This document shows, in pieces, positions 38,401 to 46,364 of a DNA stretch of 64,000 bases. A program made the position numbers and the translations under genes. The DNA is from Climacteris rufus (lineage: Eukaryota; Chordata; Aves; Passeriformes; Climacteridae), in contig VZRZ01007791.1 of NCBI GenBank assembly GCA_013398175.1, positions 1,894,751-1,958,750 on the forward strand, read 5' to 3'. Each line of letters starts with the position of its first letter. Positions within the stretch are counted from its first letter, which is position 1. The notes under the pieces were generated by a model that was given only the letters and a program-made list of their open reading frames with translations, made no database searches and was not told where the DNA came from.

Positions 38401-41400
38401 CTATGCTACAATATTCCTTTGTATCCCTTTTCTGCACGTTTGATCTATCCTCTTTTTTATACTCAAACAGTTCTTTCTGTGAATTAAACTTAGCTTCCAC
38501 TTGTGCCAATTGCTGCACTGGAAATTCCTTCCCAGTGTCTAGAGGTCGTGCCATGGTGCACATTCCTTCATCAGTAACAGCTGAGTTATCTATGTCTGCT
38601 GCAGTCTCTTCATGCACAGTAGCTGGCACCTCTTCATCCCCTTTCAGATCTTCAGCATCTACAACACAAATACTGTAAAACTCCTTGTCTTTCACATTTT
38701 GACTGTTGTCTACATCAAAACAGGAATATGTTGGAGACATCTCTCTATATGAACTTGAAACTTTCTGTAAGCTGTCACTCTTGCTGTCTTCAACACTTAC
38801 TGTTGTTTCATTTTGCCTTGAATGGTCACATGTAACTGCATAATCCTCCAGAGAATTTCTATTTAAGGAAATTTCACTCTGTAAGCCTTTGTCTAGGATG
38901 TCTGGTACACGTGAATTAGAAATATGATCAAAAAAGCACCGCTCTCGTGCAGCTACATTTTCATTATTAATATTACCATTAATATTTTCCATATTGTTCA
39001 TGTGCTGACCATTGCCATTAGATTTTTTAGGTGCTCTTTTTTTAATAACCCTATCTTTCTTTTCTTCATTTTTCTGCGTATTTCCATATGTTCCAGAGAC
39101 TTTCAAGAGGTGACTAAAGGAATTAAAGAAGCTAAAAGGTCTGTCATACGTCCTCCTAGAGTTTGCCTGGGGAGTATTCCCCATGCTGTTATATGATGAG
39201 TATTTTGCTTTCCTACCCCAAAAGCCAGATTTAGAATCTGACGCTGCACAATCGTCGCTACGAACGCGCTCAATGCCGACTGTCGCAGCTGCCCCATCAA
39301 CTCTCCTTCCCACTGTATGCACATCCTGGCTTTCCACAGTTCCAAAAAGTGAAGATAAAGTTTTACTTATCCTTGATTTTGGCGCTTCCTCCTCCACAGA
39401 TTTTTGTAACAAGCTGGTTTTCTCCTCACTCGTGCTGTTACTCAACTCTTTACTGAAGCAGCAGCCCATGTTTAGTAAGCAGTGTCAGAGGGTCTTCTCA
39501 TTGCAAATCACCTTCCCCTACACGCTAACTTTCTATGGCTACTGAGGAGACAAGCCAACACCCAACTGCCAAAAATAGCACACTTTTAAACCTTGCAGGG
39601 GTTCATATGTCATTGCCACTCAAAGTCCAAATCCCAGTTGCTGAGCAATGTTTCAGTATTTCATCATATACACTGTAATATTCAAGCCAAATACTCCCAA
39701 TGAGATTACAGTTCCTTTACCAGTGTTACCGAATCTTATGAACTTCTGTTGTTTAATTTCCTGAAGAGTTTTGCTCATCCAAATCATTAAATATTTAAGG
39801 GACATCTTTCACAATGTCCACATGTGCCACAAACTACTTGTCTTCATACTTAATACAACTCCCACTTTGTATATAAGGATAAATGCATTCTGGCTTTATA
39901 TGTTTAAATCTGGTGCATAGATCAAAAGCATTTTGGACCATTTTCTCCTTCTCGTCCCTTCCCCCAGAGCTGAACCTACACCATGATTACTTCTTTAGGA
40001 AAAACAGGCTAAAGATAGATAAGACCTCATGTATTCCATTGAGCAGCCATTGTATGTTATCAGAAGCTAATTCTGTTCCAAGCTTTTTTTAAAATTTGTT
40101 ATCTACATGAAAAAAAAACCCAACATAATTCCTCAGTAACTTGCAGCACTGAAAGGGGCCTCAAGATCATTTTCCCACCTTATGGTACTGTAGCAGGATT
40201 AATTATACTTTACCTCCAAAAAACCGTGTATCCTGTAACTAAAAAACTCAAAGATATTTAAAAGCAATTTGACTAAATGCTATTCCTTCCAAAAGTCTGT
40301 TCCCAGTGTAATTTTTGTTGTTGTACATAAACAGACTCCTTCTGACCTTGTGACAACTAAAATATTTTCATACACATTTACATATTGAAATACTTCGATT
40401 ACTGTAAGTTCTTTTAGTTGCTAAAAAAAGTGGTTCTGCTTTTCAAAAATAAAAACCCAATAAAAAGCTGAAAATACCCAGCAATTTATTTCTGCTCTAA
40501 AGAGAGTTGTTCTTTGCCTTTCCACTACCTCACATCACTCAGACCTTCTCTCACATTCATTGCTATTATTTCAAATTTGGACCCCATCCTTCAGATAGCT
40601 TCTAGAGTGTACAAGTACAGCACCACTCTACTCTGTTACTTAAAAGACAGTGAAAACATGTAAGAGTGTAAGACAAGACAGACCCTTAAACTCTATTTCA
40701 AATGTTCTTTCAGACTAACATTGAACTCAGTGCTATTTTTCCATTGGTTGTGCACCTTATGGCAACTAATATTCCACTAACTCTGACCATAAAACAAGAT
40801 TGCTGAATTGACTAAAATATACATCCCCTCTTCAGCAAGTCTGCTTTGAAATTGCAAAGTGAGATCAGAGGAAGACTTCCCTCCCCCCCTGCTCCTTATC
40901 CAACCCGTGAAGCCTCCAAGAGCCTGCAGCCACTGTTCCTAAGGATAGGAAGTCTGATGCATCATTGCTGCCATCTGCTGCATTTTTTTAAATTCTCCCG
41001 TGGGACAAAGTTATTCAACATGCTTGGATCCAGACTGAAAACTATGCCAAGTCACTCCTCTCTTTAGCATTCCCTGGAACTGAGAACAGGGAAAGGGGGA
41101 GGGAGTTACTTATAATAGTTTTTTTGAAGAAATGCCATGAGCAAACAATTTAACTGTTTTTAATGTCAGCTTAAAGTCACAGTAATACTTACAAAGTTCA
41201 CAACTATTCAAAAAACTCCCTTATCAGGTAAACAAATAGCAAGATCTTTCCCCCTGTGATTTAACCATTACTAACTCATGCTTTCTGGAGAGCAACTAAG
41301 TGTCTTTAAGAGACAGACCATGGCAAAGTCCACTTTTCCATCACCTTAACAACCACTTCTCCTATCAACTAATGGAAAGAAAAGGGGTGAAGCAGTTCAG

Positions 41401-44400
41401 GCAAACAGAAACTTTTTTCAGTTTTCCTATACCCTTCTCATGTGCAAAAGCACATTTTGTACTTGTTCCTTTGTTTTTATCTAAAGGTTCCAGGGATGAT
41501 TTCTATTTTTAAGCAGCAATAGTGCACATTCATTAAGTCAAATTTCTCAATACTATTTATTGTGGGATCATGGCTTTAAAAAAAAAACAAAACAAGATTA
41601 ATTTAAGCAGAAAATGCCACTCTTGTTGTGCTACATCACCTGAGGCACCTTCTGGCTGAGCTAAACACTGCCACTGACTTGAAAAGCACTTAACAGAGTT
41701 TGTGCTCTGCTACTTCAGAGCCCAACTCAGCTGAGCAGGTTTTTTTTATTTTGGTTTTTTCTTTTCCTTTGTACATGCGTATTTTTGTTCTGGTATATTT
41801 CTCATGTACTCAAAGCCTAAAGACATTTTCCCTCTCGATAAAACAAAACTGTTCTGAAGCAGCACTTTCATAACTTGGACAATTGCTTTTTTAATGCTTA
41901 TTATCATGAGTACACTTACCCATCTACTTTCATTCCTCCATGTACCTGTTCTTTGCCAAGAAGTAAGGGTTTATCCCAGACATAGCCTTATAAGCCTATA
42001 TTTTAAGATATAATCTAGATTTAAAGTTACAATAACACAAGTCGAAACAGTCCTTACAACCTTCTGACATCTAACTTCCTTTATTCTTTTTCTATAATAA
42101 AGTCATGCAATTGTAACAAGTCCTGAAGAAACACTCCCAGGCCACACCTGATGCCACGCCCACCACCAGGTAAGGGAACAGAGAGGAGCAGCATCACAAC
42201 AGCTGTTGCAGTGTCACTCCTGCAGGCTTTTGGAAACAGCTGGCCAAATTGCTTACCTTCCCTTCCAATAGATCATGGTTAATGGACTGCTAGGAGTTTA
42301 AATACACATTCTACACATTGAAACAATTAAACATTAGCATTAGAAGCCACCTACAGATGCAAAACTGTCCTTATTGCCTATTCACTTTTCTTATGGTCTA
42401 AATCTACAATACCATGACAGAAAGAGCAAACACTGACCAGTGTCCATCCTTCATGATGCTGATACAGTACATGTCCAGTTTAAGGTCTAATCCCCCCATT
42501 TCTTGTTTAAAGCTATTCATAATCTCTTGAATTATTAAATATCACCTGCTTGTTACACAGACTGCTGCTTAACTCCTAACTGGTACATACTGCATGTAAT
42601 ACTATGTACTGTCAAATGATCAGAGGATTTATGCAATACTGAATTTTCACTGAACACATGGTCCTATATTAAGATAGCAAATCTAATTTCCTCAGTTCCT
42701 TTCTATTCTGAAGCTTATCCTTGAATGGGCTGCGAAAGAATTTTGAGCAACATAACCTAGAAGCTCTAAACCCAAGACATCCTTTTACAGTACTTTCTAA
42801 GGAAAATATTTTTGGGAAGTACAATTAAGTGCCACCTTTCATGAATTTCCAGTTATTTTTCTTGTGCTTAGAACAAACAAAATGACTGCACTTGTCTTTA
42901 AAGTGTCTATAAGCATTGACAAAACACTGATTTGAATTCCCATTAACAGAAATCCATGGCAGCACCTGGTAATTATTCATCTAAGGAAAAAATGGGTGAT
43001 GCTCATATTGCAATCAGACAGCAAGTTTAAACAGCCCCCCTGTAATATCCTGCACTGGAACACGCATTTGTAGAACCTGTTGTCACTTGATGACAAGAAT
43101 CCCTTCTAAAGGTATTTTCAAATGTCCAGATTGGGTCCTCAATTCAGCCAATCAAGGAAAGAAATTTCTTTGGTCCTTGAAAAGTGCTCCAAGAGGCCAC
43201 ACATTCAAACGTCAATGTGTCAGAGGAAGAATTTACGATCCACAAGCAAGGAAAAAGACACTGCATACCTTGAACACCCAAGTTTAGTTAAATCCTGTCT
43301 GGCAGAGACAGGTCATGCAAACTACCTCCACTATGGGATTTGGGTCTTGGCCTCTTCCCTCAGAGTAACCTCTAATTTCTTGCAGTGAAGTATTACTATT
43401 GAAAAGGAAATAGAGAAGTGAGTTAAAATAGAGTGAAATGTTTCTTAAACACTGACTTTCCTGAGTCCAGCCTAACAAAGCCTTTCTCAGAAAGAGTAAT
43501 TGTCAATCAGGACACAAAGAATACACTGACAGATGTCACCTATAGTGACAAAGCCCATCTCTAGATTAAAGAAGTTGAAAAAATAACATATTTAACTCTT
43601 AAATTCATCAAAGCTAAAAATCTGCTAATATCCTCTAAGCTATGTACCTCCAATGTGTAAGTCTAAACTACTGACAAGAAATTTATGAGGATCCTCAAGT
43701 CAATTTCCTTCAAACAACTTGTGGGCAAAACTACCGAAATTCTTTTATTAAATACTACTAAATTCAGGCAGACTCAAGAATTGTTGTGTTGTAAATGAAC
43801 CATACTGTGATCAAACTAATTATGCATTAAATAGCAGAGTTTTATGGCTACTTCAAGGCAGAAGAAAAGACTGCCTCCCTCACTATGAGGTTAAGACTTT
43901 GAAAAATGTTAGTAAACAAATAACATCCAAATCCTTAAGACTAGCAACCCTGGAAAGTGATTTCTGAAGTGTTGCATCATAACATCAAAACTTTCATTTT
44001 ATTTTAGTCATTATAGACTACCTATTCAGCATTACTCACAGTAGAATGTGTTCAGTTTTGTTCTCACCAAATAACAGAATGACTAAAGTTATAATCAGAA
44101 AAATTTAGTTACTGTTCAAAGAGAAAACAAAAAAATACTTTATATAACCACTTTGGATTAAGACTAGCCTACTAGTTGTTTTTACAGGATATACAGAGGT
44201 GCACCAAAATTCCCCACAGAAATTTTGTAACTCTCTTCCTGAACAAAGCATCAGGCAAAGGATTAAGTATATCAAGAGATCCCAGTGGAACAGAACAGCC
44301 AAAATAGCTAAGGAAATCAATTCAGCACATTTCTTGTAAGTCTATGACAAAAAGAGTCCTAGAAACCTCACCAGGCGCCATGGCAGCATGGCCCCATACC

Positions 44401-46364
44401 AAATGCACACTGAAATAGTGATCACCACAAATCTGCATCTATGCCTTTAAGGAGTCTAGCCCTCTGATCTCAAAATAATTAAGACACAAGAAACAGCAAG
44501 TGATTTTCACTTTACCTGAAGAATGTACTTGCTAAAGGCAATAGAGTCTGGATTCCAGAAGTTTTCTCCTTCCTATCACACTTATGGAAAGATGGAAGTG
44601 TCTTAATGATTTTAGTTTGCTAACATTTTCCTGCACTCTGAAGTTTTTCTCCAACTATAACCTTGTTCCAAAAACTTGCAAGTGAAGTCCTGAAGCACTG
44701 GCAAAATCAACTCAAGTAAGCATGGCATTACAGAAGGGACCATTTCAAACACACCACTTTTAACAGAACGTCTTGGTAATGATGCTCACCACAGAATAAC
44801 CTTCTGATGCTGTGCATGTAAGAGTATGACATTGGTATAACTTAAAAAAGCTTAATAGGCTACAGGTCTCATATTTTTTGGATAAAATATTCAGGCAAAA
44901 AAAAGATTTAATCACAAAAGAACTAGTCATTTGAAATGGACCATTATAGCTGTGGATACAGTATGGATCCATTCCAAGATATCTGAGTTGACATCAGCCT
45001 CCTCTACTCAGGAAGAGAGCAGTAAGGCCTTCTGAAATTTAAAGAAATGGTTACTCTTTCTGTAAAGAAGTAGGGAAGAACTGGAATTTAGACTTAGATC
45101 CAATTTTTTTCTTAAACAAAATTTCTAGTATGTCAAATTAAAAGAACTAACATCCATGCGAAGACTAATCAAATTGCCTTTAATATTAATGCACCTGTTG
45201 AAATGCACAGACAGTTCCAAGCTTTTGAAGCAAATCTGCAAGCTCCTCTTACTCAAGTTTACACACTGGTTTCTTGGCACTAATGCCCTGAGTACAGTGA
45301 AAAAAAAGTGGAAAAACAAGAAGAAGCAAATGAGGAAAGGTCAACTTTCAGACGTATGGCACAAAACCAGGTTGATTTTTTCCCTCTACTGTCAAATTGT
45401 CAAAATTCACATCTGAGAAATGTAAAACAGAGAACTCTGAATAAAAAAAGGGGAGAGGAACAAACAACACTCCACTTTGCTTGCTTAGCAAAGAAAAGCA
45501 CAAGTTTAGAGTGTTTTTCAAAATGCTCCTTAGTTCTTGCTGCAAGGTAAGTTGGAAGCAGGAAGTGTCTGCTGCTTACCACAGCATGAGCAAAGTTCCT
45601 GGCAGAACATACATTGAAACCAAACCCTTCAAGATGTCCCAAGAGGAAACATTCCTCCCAATACACACTTAAAGATGAAAATAAGAATATATTTGAATAT
45701 AAATCAAATGTTCAATCTTCTTGAAGATGCATGTAACATTTACTGCAACATATATACACACAGTACAATCTACTGTATGATCTGCTAAAAGCATCCCATA
45801 CAGCCACTCACTGGATCCTGCACAGCAGCACAGCAACAGCAGCATGTGCCAGTTGGCAGAACTGAGCAAAATTCCTGGTACAGACTGCAAATTCCTGCTT
45901 GTATGGGTTTGTGCTTTTTTCAGTTACTCATACATACAAAGTGCATTTCCCTCACATGGTAACGTGAGCAAGAACCTGATTTGAGATTGATAATACAATT
46001 GCTGCACAGCCTAAAAAGCCCTGTACCTTAAATGACTGCAAACTGCCACAGTTTGAAGTTTATGTACATCCCCCCATAGGGCTGAAGGAAAGTTGAGGTT
46101 CCTACTCAGTATGGAGAACTAGCCACCTCCAACAGCTCAGTACTACTGTTTAATGATGCAATGCTGTCTGTCAGCCAACTGTCTTCTAAAATGTCCTGAC
46201 CTACAATTTTGATTAAGACACAGTAAAAACACAATGTTTCATACAACACTGACACCAGGAGAACATGTAATTATAATACTTACTAGATGAGAACCGTCCT
46301 TAACTTCTTGTACTTGCTGCACCTGCGGTTCAGCCACAACTTTAGTGTCCTGATCAGAAGTCAT
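11151..46364 (-). CDS. LARP4B: LARP4B, conventional isoform (spliced CDS, 16 coding exons)
   Basis: This is the overall entry for the conventional transcript; the exons are listed separately. Joining 46284-46364 to the fifteen exons between 34243 and 11151 gives 722 codons plus TGA, close to the 738 residues of human LARP4B. Order of parts: PAM2-like LNPNAKVW (residues 35-42), La motif (about 139-215), RRM (about 219-296), a Pro/Tyr-rich segment with QTWSATHSYLDP, the FPPLPG block (520-525), and a C-terminal block beginning ELRKPSYAEICQ (630 onward). Members of the LARP4 family bind mRNA, cytoplasmic poly(A)-binding protein and RACK1 and support mRNA stability and translation; that is family knowledge, not something visible here. 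Identity rests on near-identity to the human protein as I remember it. Every exon junction keeps phase. Confidence 0.95.
11433..11984 (-). other. LARP4B: Last intron of LARP4B
   Basis: 552 bp. A 139-codon open frame crosses it on the minus strand but has no LARP4B similarity, no family signature and no splice support. It is treated as chance. Confidence 0.7.
11985..12096 (-). CDS. LARP4B: LARP4B exon 16
   Basis: Acceptor GGATGCTTACAG|GGACTC, donor GCCATA|GTAAGT; 112 nt, residues 592-629. DSKVVDKQQRETQS and TACKSVQVNGAAI match human DPKVAEKQRETHS and TACKSVQVNGAAT. It is a low-complexity linker before the conserved C-terminal block. Confidence 0.93.
12097..12726 (-). other. LARP4B: Intron between LARP4B exons 15 and 16
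   Basis: 630 bp, AT-rich, nothing recognisable. Confidence 0.7.
12727..12848 (-). CDS. LARP4B: LARP4B exon 15
   Basis: Acceptor TTTCCTCCTTCAG|AACATT, donor CCTACTGA|GTAAGC; 122 nt, residues 552-591 and two bases of Glu592. NINVDASTNTIPSGIPREP and TFERSPSPPQPTE align with the human ADASVNTLPVVVSREP...YERSPSP segment. The region is Ser/Pro-rich and probably disordered. Confidence 0.92.
13123..14350 (-). repeat. CR1 LINE (minus orientation), well preserved
   Basis: Opens with 'tagaatcatagaatcattaa', then runs through 'ggagtccaacctttgactga', 'cctgaacacttcctgggatg', 'ctggcacagcttgaggccct', 'ctgaggttgttgtgtgaccc' and 'tactgagccctggggaactc', the classic antisense CR1 3' region. Parts are open for 60-137 codons in several frames, but these are not genes. 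It is better preserved than the other CR1 copies in the window, so it is probably younger. Its apparent length is inflated by the 240-bp duplication. Confidence 0.92.
13606..14085. repeat. Tandem duplication, 2 x 240 bp, with one N at the junction
   Basis: 13606-13845 and 13846-14085 are nearly identical; I noticed only two differences (gacgcc/gatgcc and ccttgctc/cctcgctc). The only ambiguous base of the window, at 13845, is the last base of the first copy. Ordinary CR1 elements have this segment once. A contig join whose overlap was not collapsed is the simplest reading. Confidence 0.9.
17011..17175 (-). CDS. LARP4B: LARP4B exon 14: Pro-rich and FPPLPG block
   Basis: Acceptor TTTCTATTCCAG|AGAGGC, donor GAAAGA|GTGAGT; 165 nt, phase 0, residues 497-551. 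SPPPPKPPSPSFELGLSSFPPLPG is a hallmark shared by LARP4 and LARP4B, followed by NLKTEDLFENRLSSVVIG. Confidence 0.95.
17176..20157 (-). other. LARP4B: Intron between LARP4B exons 13 and 14
   Basis: 3.0 kb of AT-rich intron. No confident repeat or exon. Confidence 0.7.
20158..20203 (-). CDS. LARP4B: LARP4B exon 13 (micro-exon, basic)
   Basis: Acceptor TTTCTTTCCCTTAG|GAAAAA, donor TTTACA|GTGAGT; 46 nt, residues 481-496 (KNSYGYRKKREDKFT after the split Arg). Human has KNSFGYRKKREEKFT. This exon is too short to be found by length alone; protein homology and phase place it. Confidence 0.93.
20204..21631 (-). other. LARP4B: Intron between LARP4B exons 12 and 13
   Basis: 1.4 kb, AT-rich, nothing recognisable. 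Confidence 0.7.
21632..21886 (-). CDS. LARP4B: LARP4B exon 12: Ser/Arg/Gly-rich region
   Basis: Acceptor TTGAATTTATAG|GAATCC, donor AGAGGAAG|GTGAGT; 255 nt, residues 396-480 plus two bases of Arg481. Contains SAERGPGLL, FNFSADRLINGVRSPQTRQ and SSPGLGRGR, collinear with human. The 3' half of the exon is GC- and CpG-rich while its 5' half matches the AT-rich surroundings. Confidence 0.94.
21887..22362 (-). other. LARP4B: GC-AG intron between LARP4B exons 11 and 12
   Basis: 476 bp beginning GCAAGT and ending TTTATAG on the transcribed strand. Nothing else recognisable. Confidence 0.8.
22363..22469 (-). CDS. LARP4B: LARP4B exon 11, ending in a GC splice donor
   Basis: Acceptor CATTTTTTTAG|GTAACA; 107 nt, residues 361-395 and two bases of Arg396. 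Encodes VTPFPNTGFINGFTSP and LRQYPPRN. The donor is GAACAG|GCAAGT, a GC-AG intron with an otherwise perfect donor context. Continuation RNPSKSH in the next exon proves that this boundary is right. Confidence 0.93.
22470..25423 (-). other. LARP4B: Intron between LARP4B exons 10 and 11
   Basis: 3.0 kb of AT-rich intron without a clear repeat or exon. Confidence 0.7.
25424..25633 (-). CDS. LARP4B: LARP4B exon 10: RRM end and Tyr/Pro-rich segment
   Basis: Acceptor CTCCTTTGCAG|GCAAGG, donor TCATTG|GTAAGT; 210 nt, phase 0, residues 291-360. ARIKAKAIAINTFLPKNGY is followed by a Tyr/Pro/Gln-rich stretch ending PQTWSATHSYLDPSL, all closely matching human LARP4B. Confidence 0.95.
25634..25972 (-). other. 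LARP4B: Intron between LARP4B exons 9 and 10
   Basis: 339 bp. Exon 9 and this intron are open together in one frame for a while, which creates a long apparent ORF; the conserved protein and strong splice sites show that it is intron. Confidence 0.75.
25973..26026 (-). CDS. LARP4B: LARP4B exon 9: RRM C-terminal helix
   Basis: Acceptor TTATTTTTTTAAAG|GCTTAC, donor CCAATTAAG|GTAAGT; 54 nt, phase 0, residues 273-290 (AYRYLREEVKTFQGKPIK). The identical block occurs in human LARP4 and LARP4B, apart from Lys-to-Arg at the third position. Confidence 0.94.
26027..26534 (-). other. LARP4B: Intron between LARP4B exons 8 and 9
   Basis: 508 bp, AT-rich, holding the A-rich simple repeat listed separately and otherwise nothing recognisable. 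Confidence 0.7.
26276..26307. repeat. A-rich simple repeat
   Basis: Runs of 8-12 A interrupted by single G, in the short intron between LARP4B exons 8 and 9. On the transcribed strand this is a pyrimidine-only stretch. Its length is probably variable. Confidence 0.85.
26535..26645 (-). CDS. LARP4B: LARP4B exon 8: RRM centre
   Basis: Acceptor CCACTCTTCTCAG|GAGGTT, donor CAGCAG|GTAACA; 111 nt, phase 0 at both ends, residues 236-272. EVEALFKGDNLPKFINCEF continues to NDNWFITFESEADAQQ, the second helix and central strands of the LARP4-type RRM. Confidence 0.95.
26646..28432 (-). other. LARP4B: Intron between LARP4B exons 7 and 8
   Basis: 1.8 kb of AT-rich sequence with no clear repeat or exon. 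A G-rich run (ggggggggaaaagcaggggggg) near 26668-26689 lies close to the acceptor of exon 8 and reads as a C-rich polypyrimidine stretch on the transcribed strand. Confidence 0.7.
28433..28536 (-). CDS. LARP4B: LARP4B exon 7: La motif end and RRM start
   Basis: Acceptor TTTTCTGCCTTAG|CGTTGC, donor CCATTGAA|GTAAGT; 104 nt. Encodes residues 201-235. LPLVQVDEKGEKVRPN closes the La-motif region and RCIVILREVPESTPIE opens the RRM with its first beta strand. Residues match human LARP4B almost exactly. Confidence 0.95.
28843..29690 (-). repeat. CR1 LINE, 3' part (minus orientation)
   Basis: Starts with 'atagaaacatagaatatcat', the antisense CR1 3' end. It proceeds through 'caccctgtccagctgaatct', 'ccaccatttccctggggaga', 'ctctcagcctttccttatac' and 'ctcttcctgaagggtggatt'-like text, in standard CR1 tail order. 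It is an old copy with many substitutions and no open reverse transcriptase frame. Confidence 0.85.
29691..30660 (-). repeat. Probable further CR1-derived sequence (more degraded)
   Basis: The sequence continues in the same orientation with long stretches that resemble internal CR1 DNA, such as 'agccaagggggtctcttgat', 'ggaagcttcccacagaatcc' and 'cagtgcctcattcctggtca'. Several short ORFs exist, all broken. Assignment to CR1 rather than another retroelement is by resemblance only. Confidence 0.5.
30884..31020 (-). CDS. LARP4B: LARP4B exon 6: core of the La motif
   Basis: Acceptor CTTCCAACAG|AGAAAA, donor CTGAGGT|GTAAGT; 137 nt. Encodes residues 155-200 and the first base of Ser201. ENLASDMYLISQMDSDQYVPI is the signature La-motif stretch, with the aromatic and acidic residues typical of LARP4/4B. 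The donor must be placed after AGGT, because only that choice restores SLPLVQVDEKG in the next exon. Confidence 0.95.
31021..31484 (-). other. LARP4B: Intron between LARP4B exons 5 and 6
   Basis: 464 bp of AT-rich sequence. Nothing recognisable beyond the splice signals. Confidence 0.7.
31485..31566 (-). CDS. LARP4B: LARP4B exon 5: start of the La motif
   Basis: Acceptor TTAATTACTAG|GTGGAA, donor TTTATCTAG|GTATGT; 82 nt. Encodes residues 128-154, ending KKTLEFCLSR, the first helix of the La motif. The Arg codon is completed by the next exon. Confidence 0.93.
31567..33752 (-). other. LARP4B: Intron between LARP4B exons 4 and 5
   Basis: 2.2 kb of AT-rich sequence. I see no exon, no clear repeat element and no RNA gene. 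Short plus-strand ORFs around 32.4 and 33.5 kb have no protein signature. Confidence 0.7.
33753..33905 (-). CDS. LARP4B: LARP4B exon 4: acidic Pro/Glu linker
   Basis: Acceptor CCTGCTGCAG|GACTGG, donor CAGACAG|GTGAGA; 153 nt. Encodes residues 77-127 plus one base, including DANGDGDKKPQ and DMNPLALDHSDYESM, both easily aligned with human LARP4B. It is a linker between the PAM2-like motif and the La motif. The exon is markedly richer in GC and CpG than the introns around it. Confidence 0.94.
34096..34243 (-). CDS. LARP4B: LARP4B exon 3: PAM2-like motif
   Basis: Acceptor CCTTTTTGTAG|GAG, donor AAAGAAG|GTATGG; 148 nt. It encodes residues 28-76 and the first base of codon 77. The segment ESTKVSELNPNAKVW carries the LARP4-family PAM2 variant, in which a Trp replaces the usual Phe. 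In human LARP4 this motif contacts the MLLE domain of poly(A)-binding protein. Incoming phase 0 fits both exon 2 and the giant exon, which is what makes the alternative joining possible. Confidence 0.95.
34244..36199 (-). other. LARP4B: Intron between the giant exon and LARP4B exon 3
   Basis: AT-rich sequence with one short CR1 relic at about 35590-35700 and an A-rich run near 35261-35272. No coding exon was found here, including the short human-type segment that would precede TKVSEL. Confidence 0.7.
35590..35700 (-). repeat. CR1 LINE relic (minus orientation)
   Basis: Contains 'ggaccactggaggtcagcc', then 'gtccaacctccctgcttgag', then 'ggactgtgtccagacagctt', the antisense CR1 tail order. The element is short and its ends are indistinct. 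Confidence 0.75.
36200..39469 (-). CDS. Giant alternative first coding exon: 1090-residue N-terminal extension that splices into LARP4B
   Basis: One uninterrupted frame of 1090 codons from ATG at 39469-39467 (AACATGG, strong Kozak) to KDEL, where GAACTT|GTAAGTATT is a textbook donor in phase 0. Reading past the donor stops six codons later. Start MGCCFSKEL has Gly2, Cys3, Cys4 and Ser6, as expected for N-myristoylation plus palmitoylation. Residues 137-149 are polybasic. Most of the rest is Ser/Asn/Asp/Glu-rich and looks disordered, with a Cys/His cluster near 793-816. I recognise no domain and do not know the family. The only compatible downstream exon on this strand is LARP4B exon 3 (phase 0, begins EST), which would give about 1785 residues. 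A 3.3-kb open frame in AT-rich DNA is not chance. Whether it is always joined to LARP4B is inference. Confidence 0.8.
39470..39541 (-). other. 5' leader of the giant exon with candidate splice acceptor
   Basis: Upstream of the MGCC start codon, the minus strand shows a pyrimidine-rich tract and CAG (GGCTTGTCTCCTCAG|TAGCC, exon from 39541); a second acceptor (ATTTTTGGCAG) lies 26 bases further upstream. The giant exon may therefore be spliced from an upstream leader rather than transcribed from a local promoter. Joining it to exon 2 in phase 0 would meet TAG at once, so exon 2 and this exon cannot both be read through. Confidence 0.5.
39542..46283 (-). other. LARP4B: Intron between LARP4B exon 2 and the giant alternative exon
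   Basis: 6.7 kb of AT-rich sequence with no confident coding exon and no clear repeat. Several isolated donor-like sites occur (for example the complement of 'aatacttacaaagt' near 41190 and of 'acacttaccc' near 41915), but none is paired with an acceptor that would frame a recognisable exon. A start site or non-coding leader for the giant exon should lie here or further upstream. Confidence 0.6.

Noticed and set aside
36200..39469. Giant ORF as an endogenous retroviral gag, because of its myristoylation-type start
   Set aside because: There are no LTRs, no CCHC knuckle, no neighbouring protease or polymerase frame, and it ends at a splice donor in phase with LARP4B.
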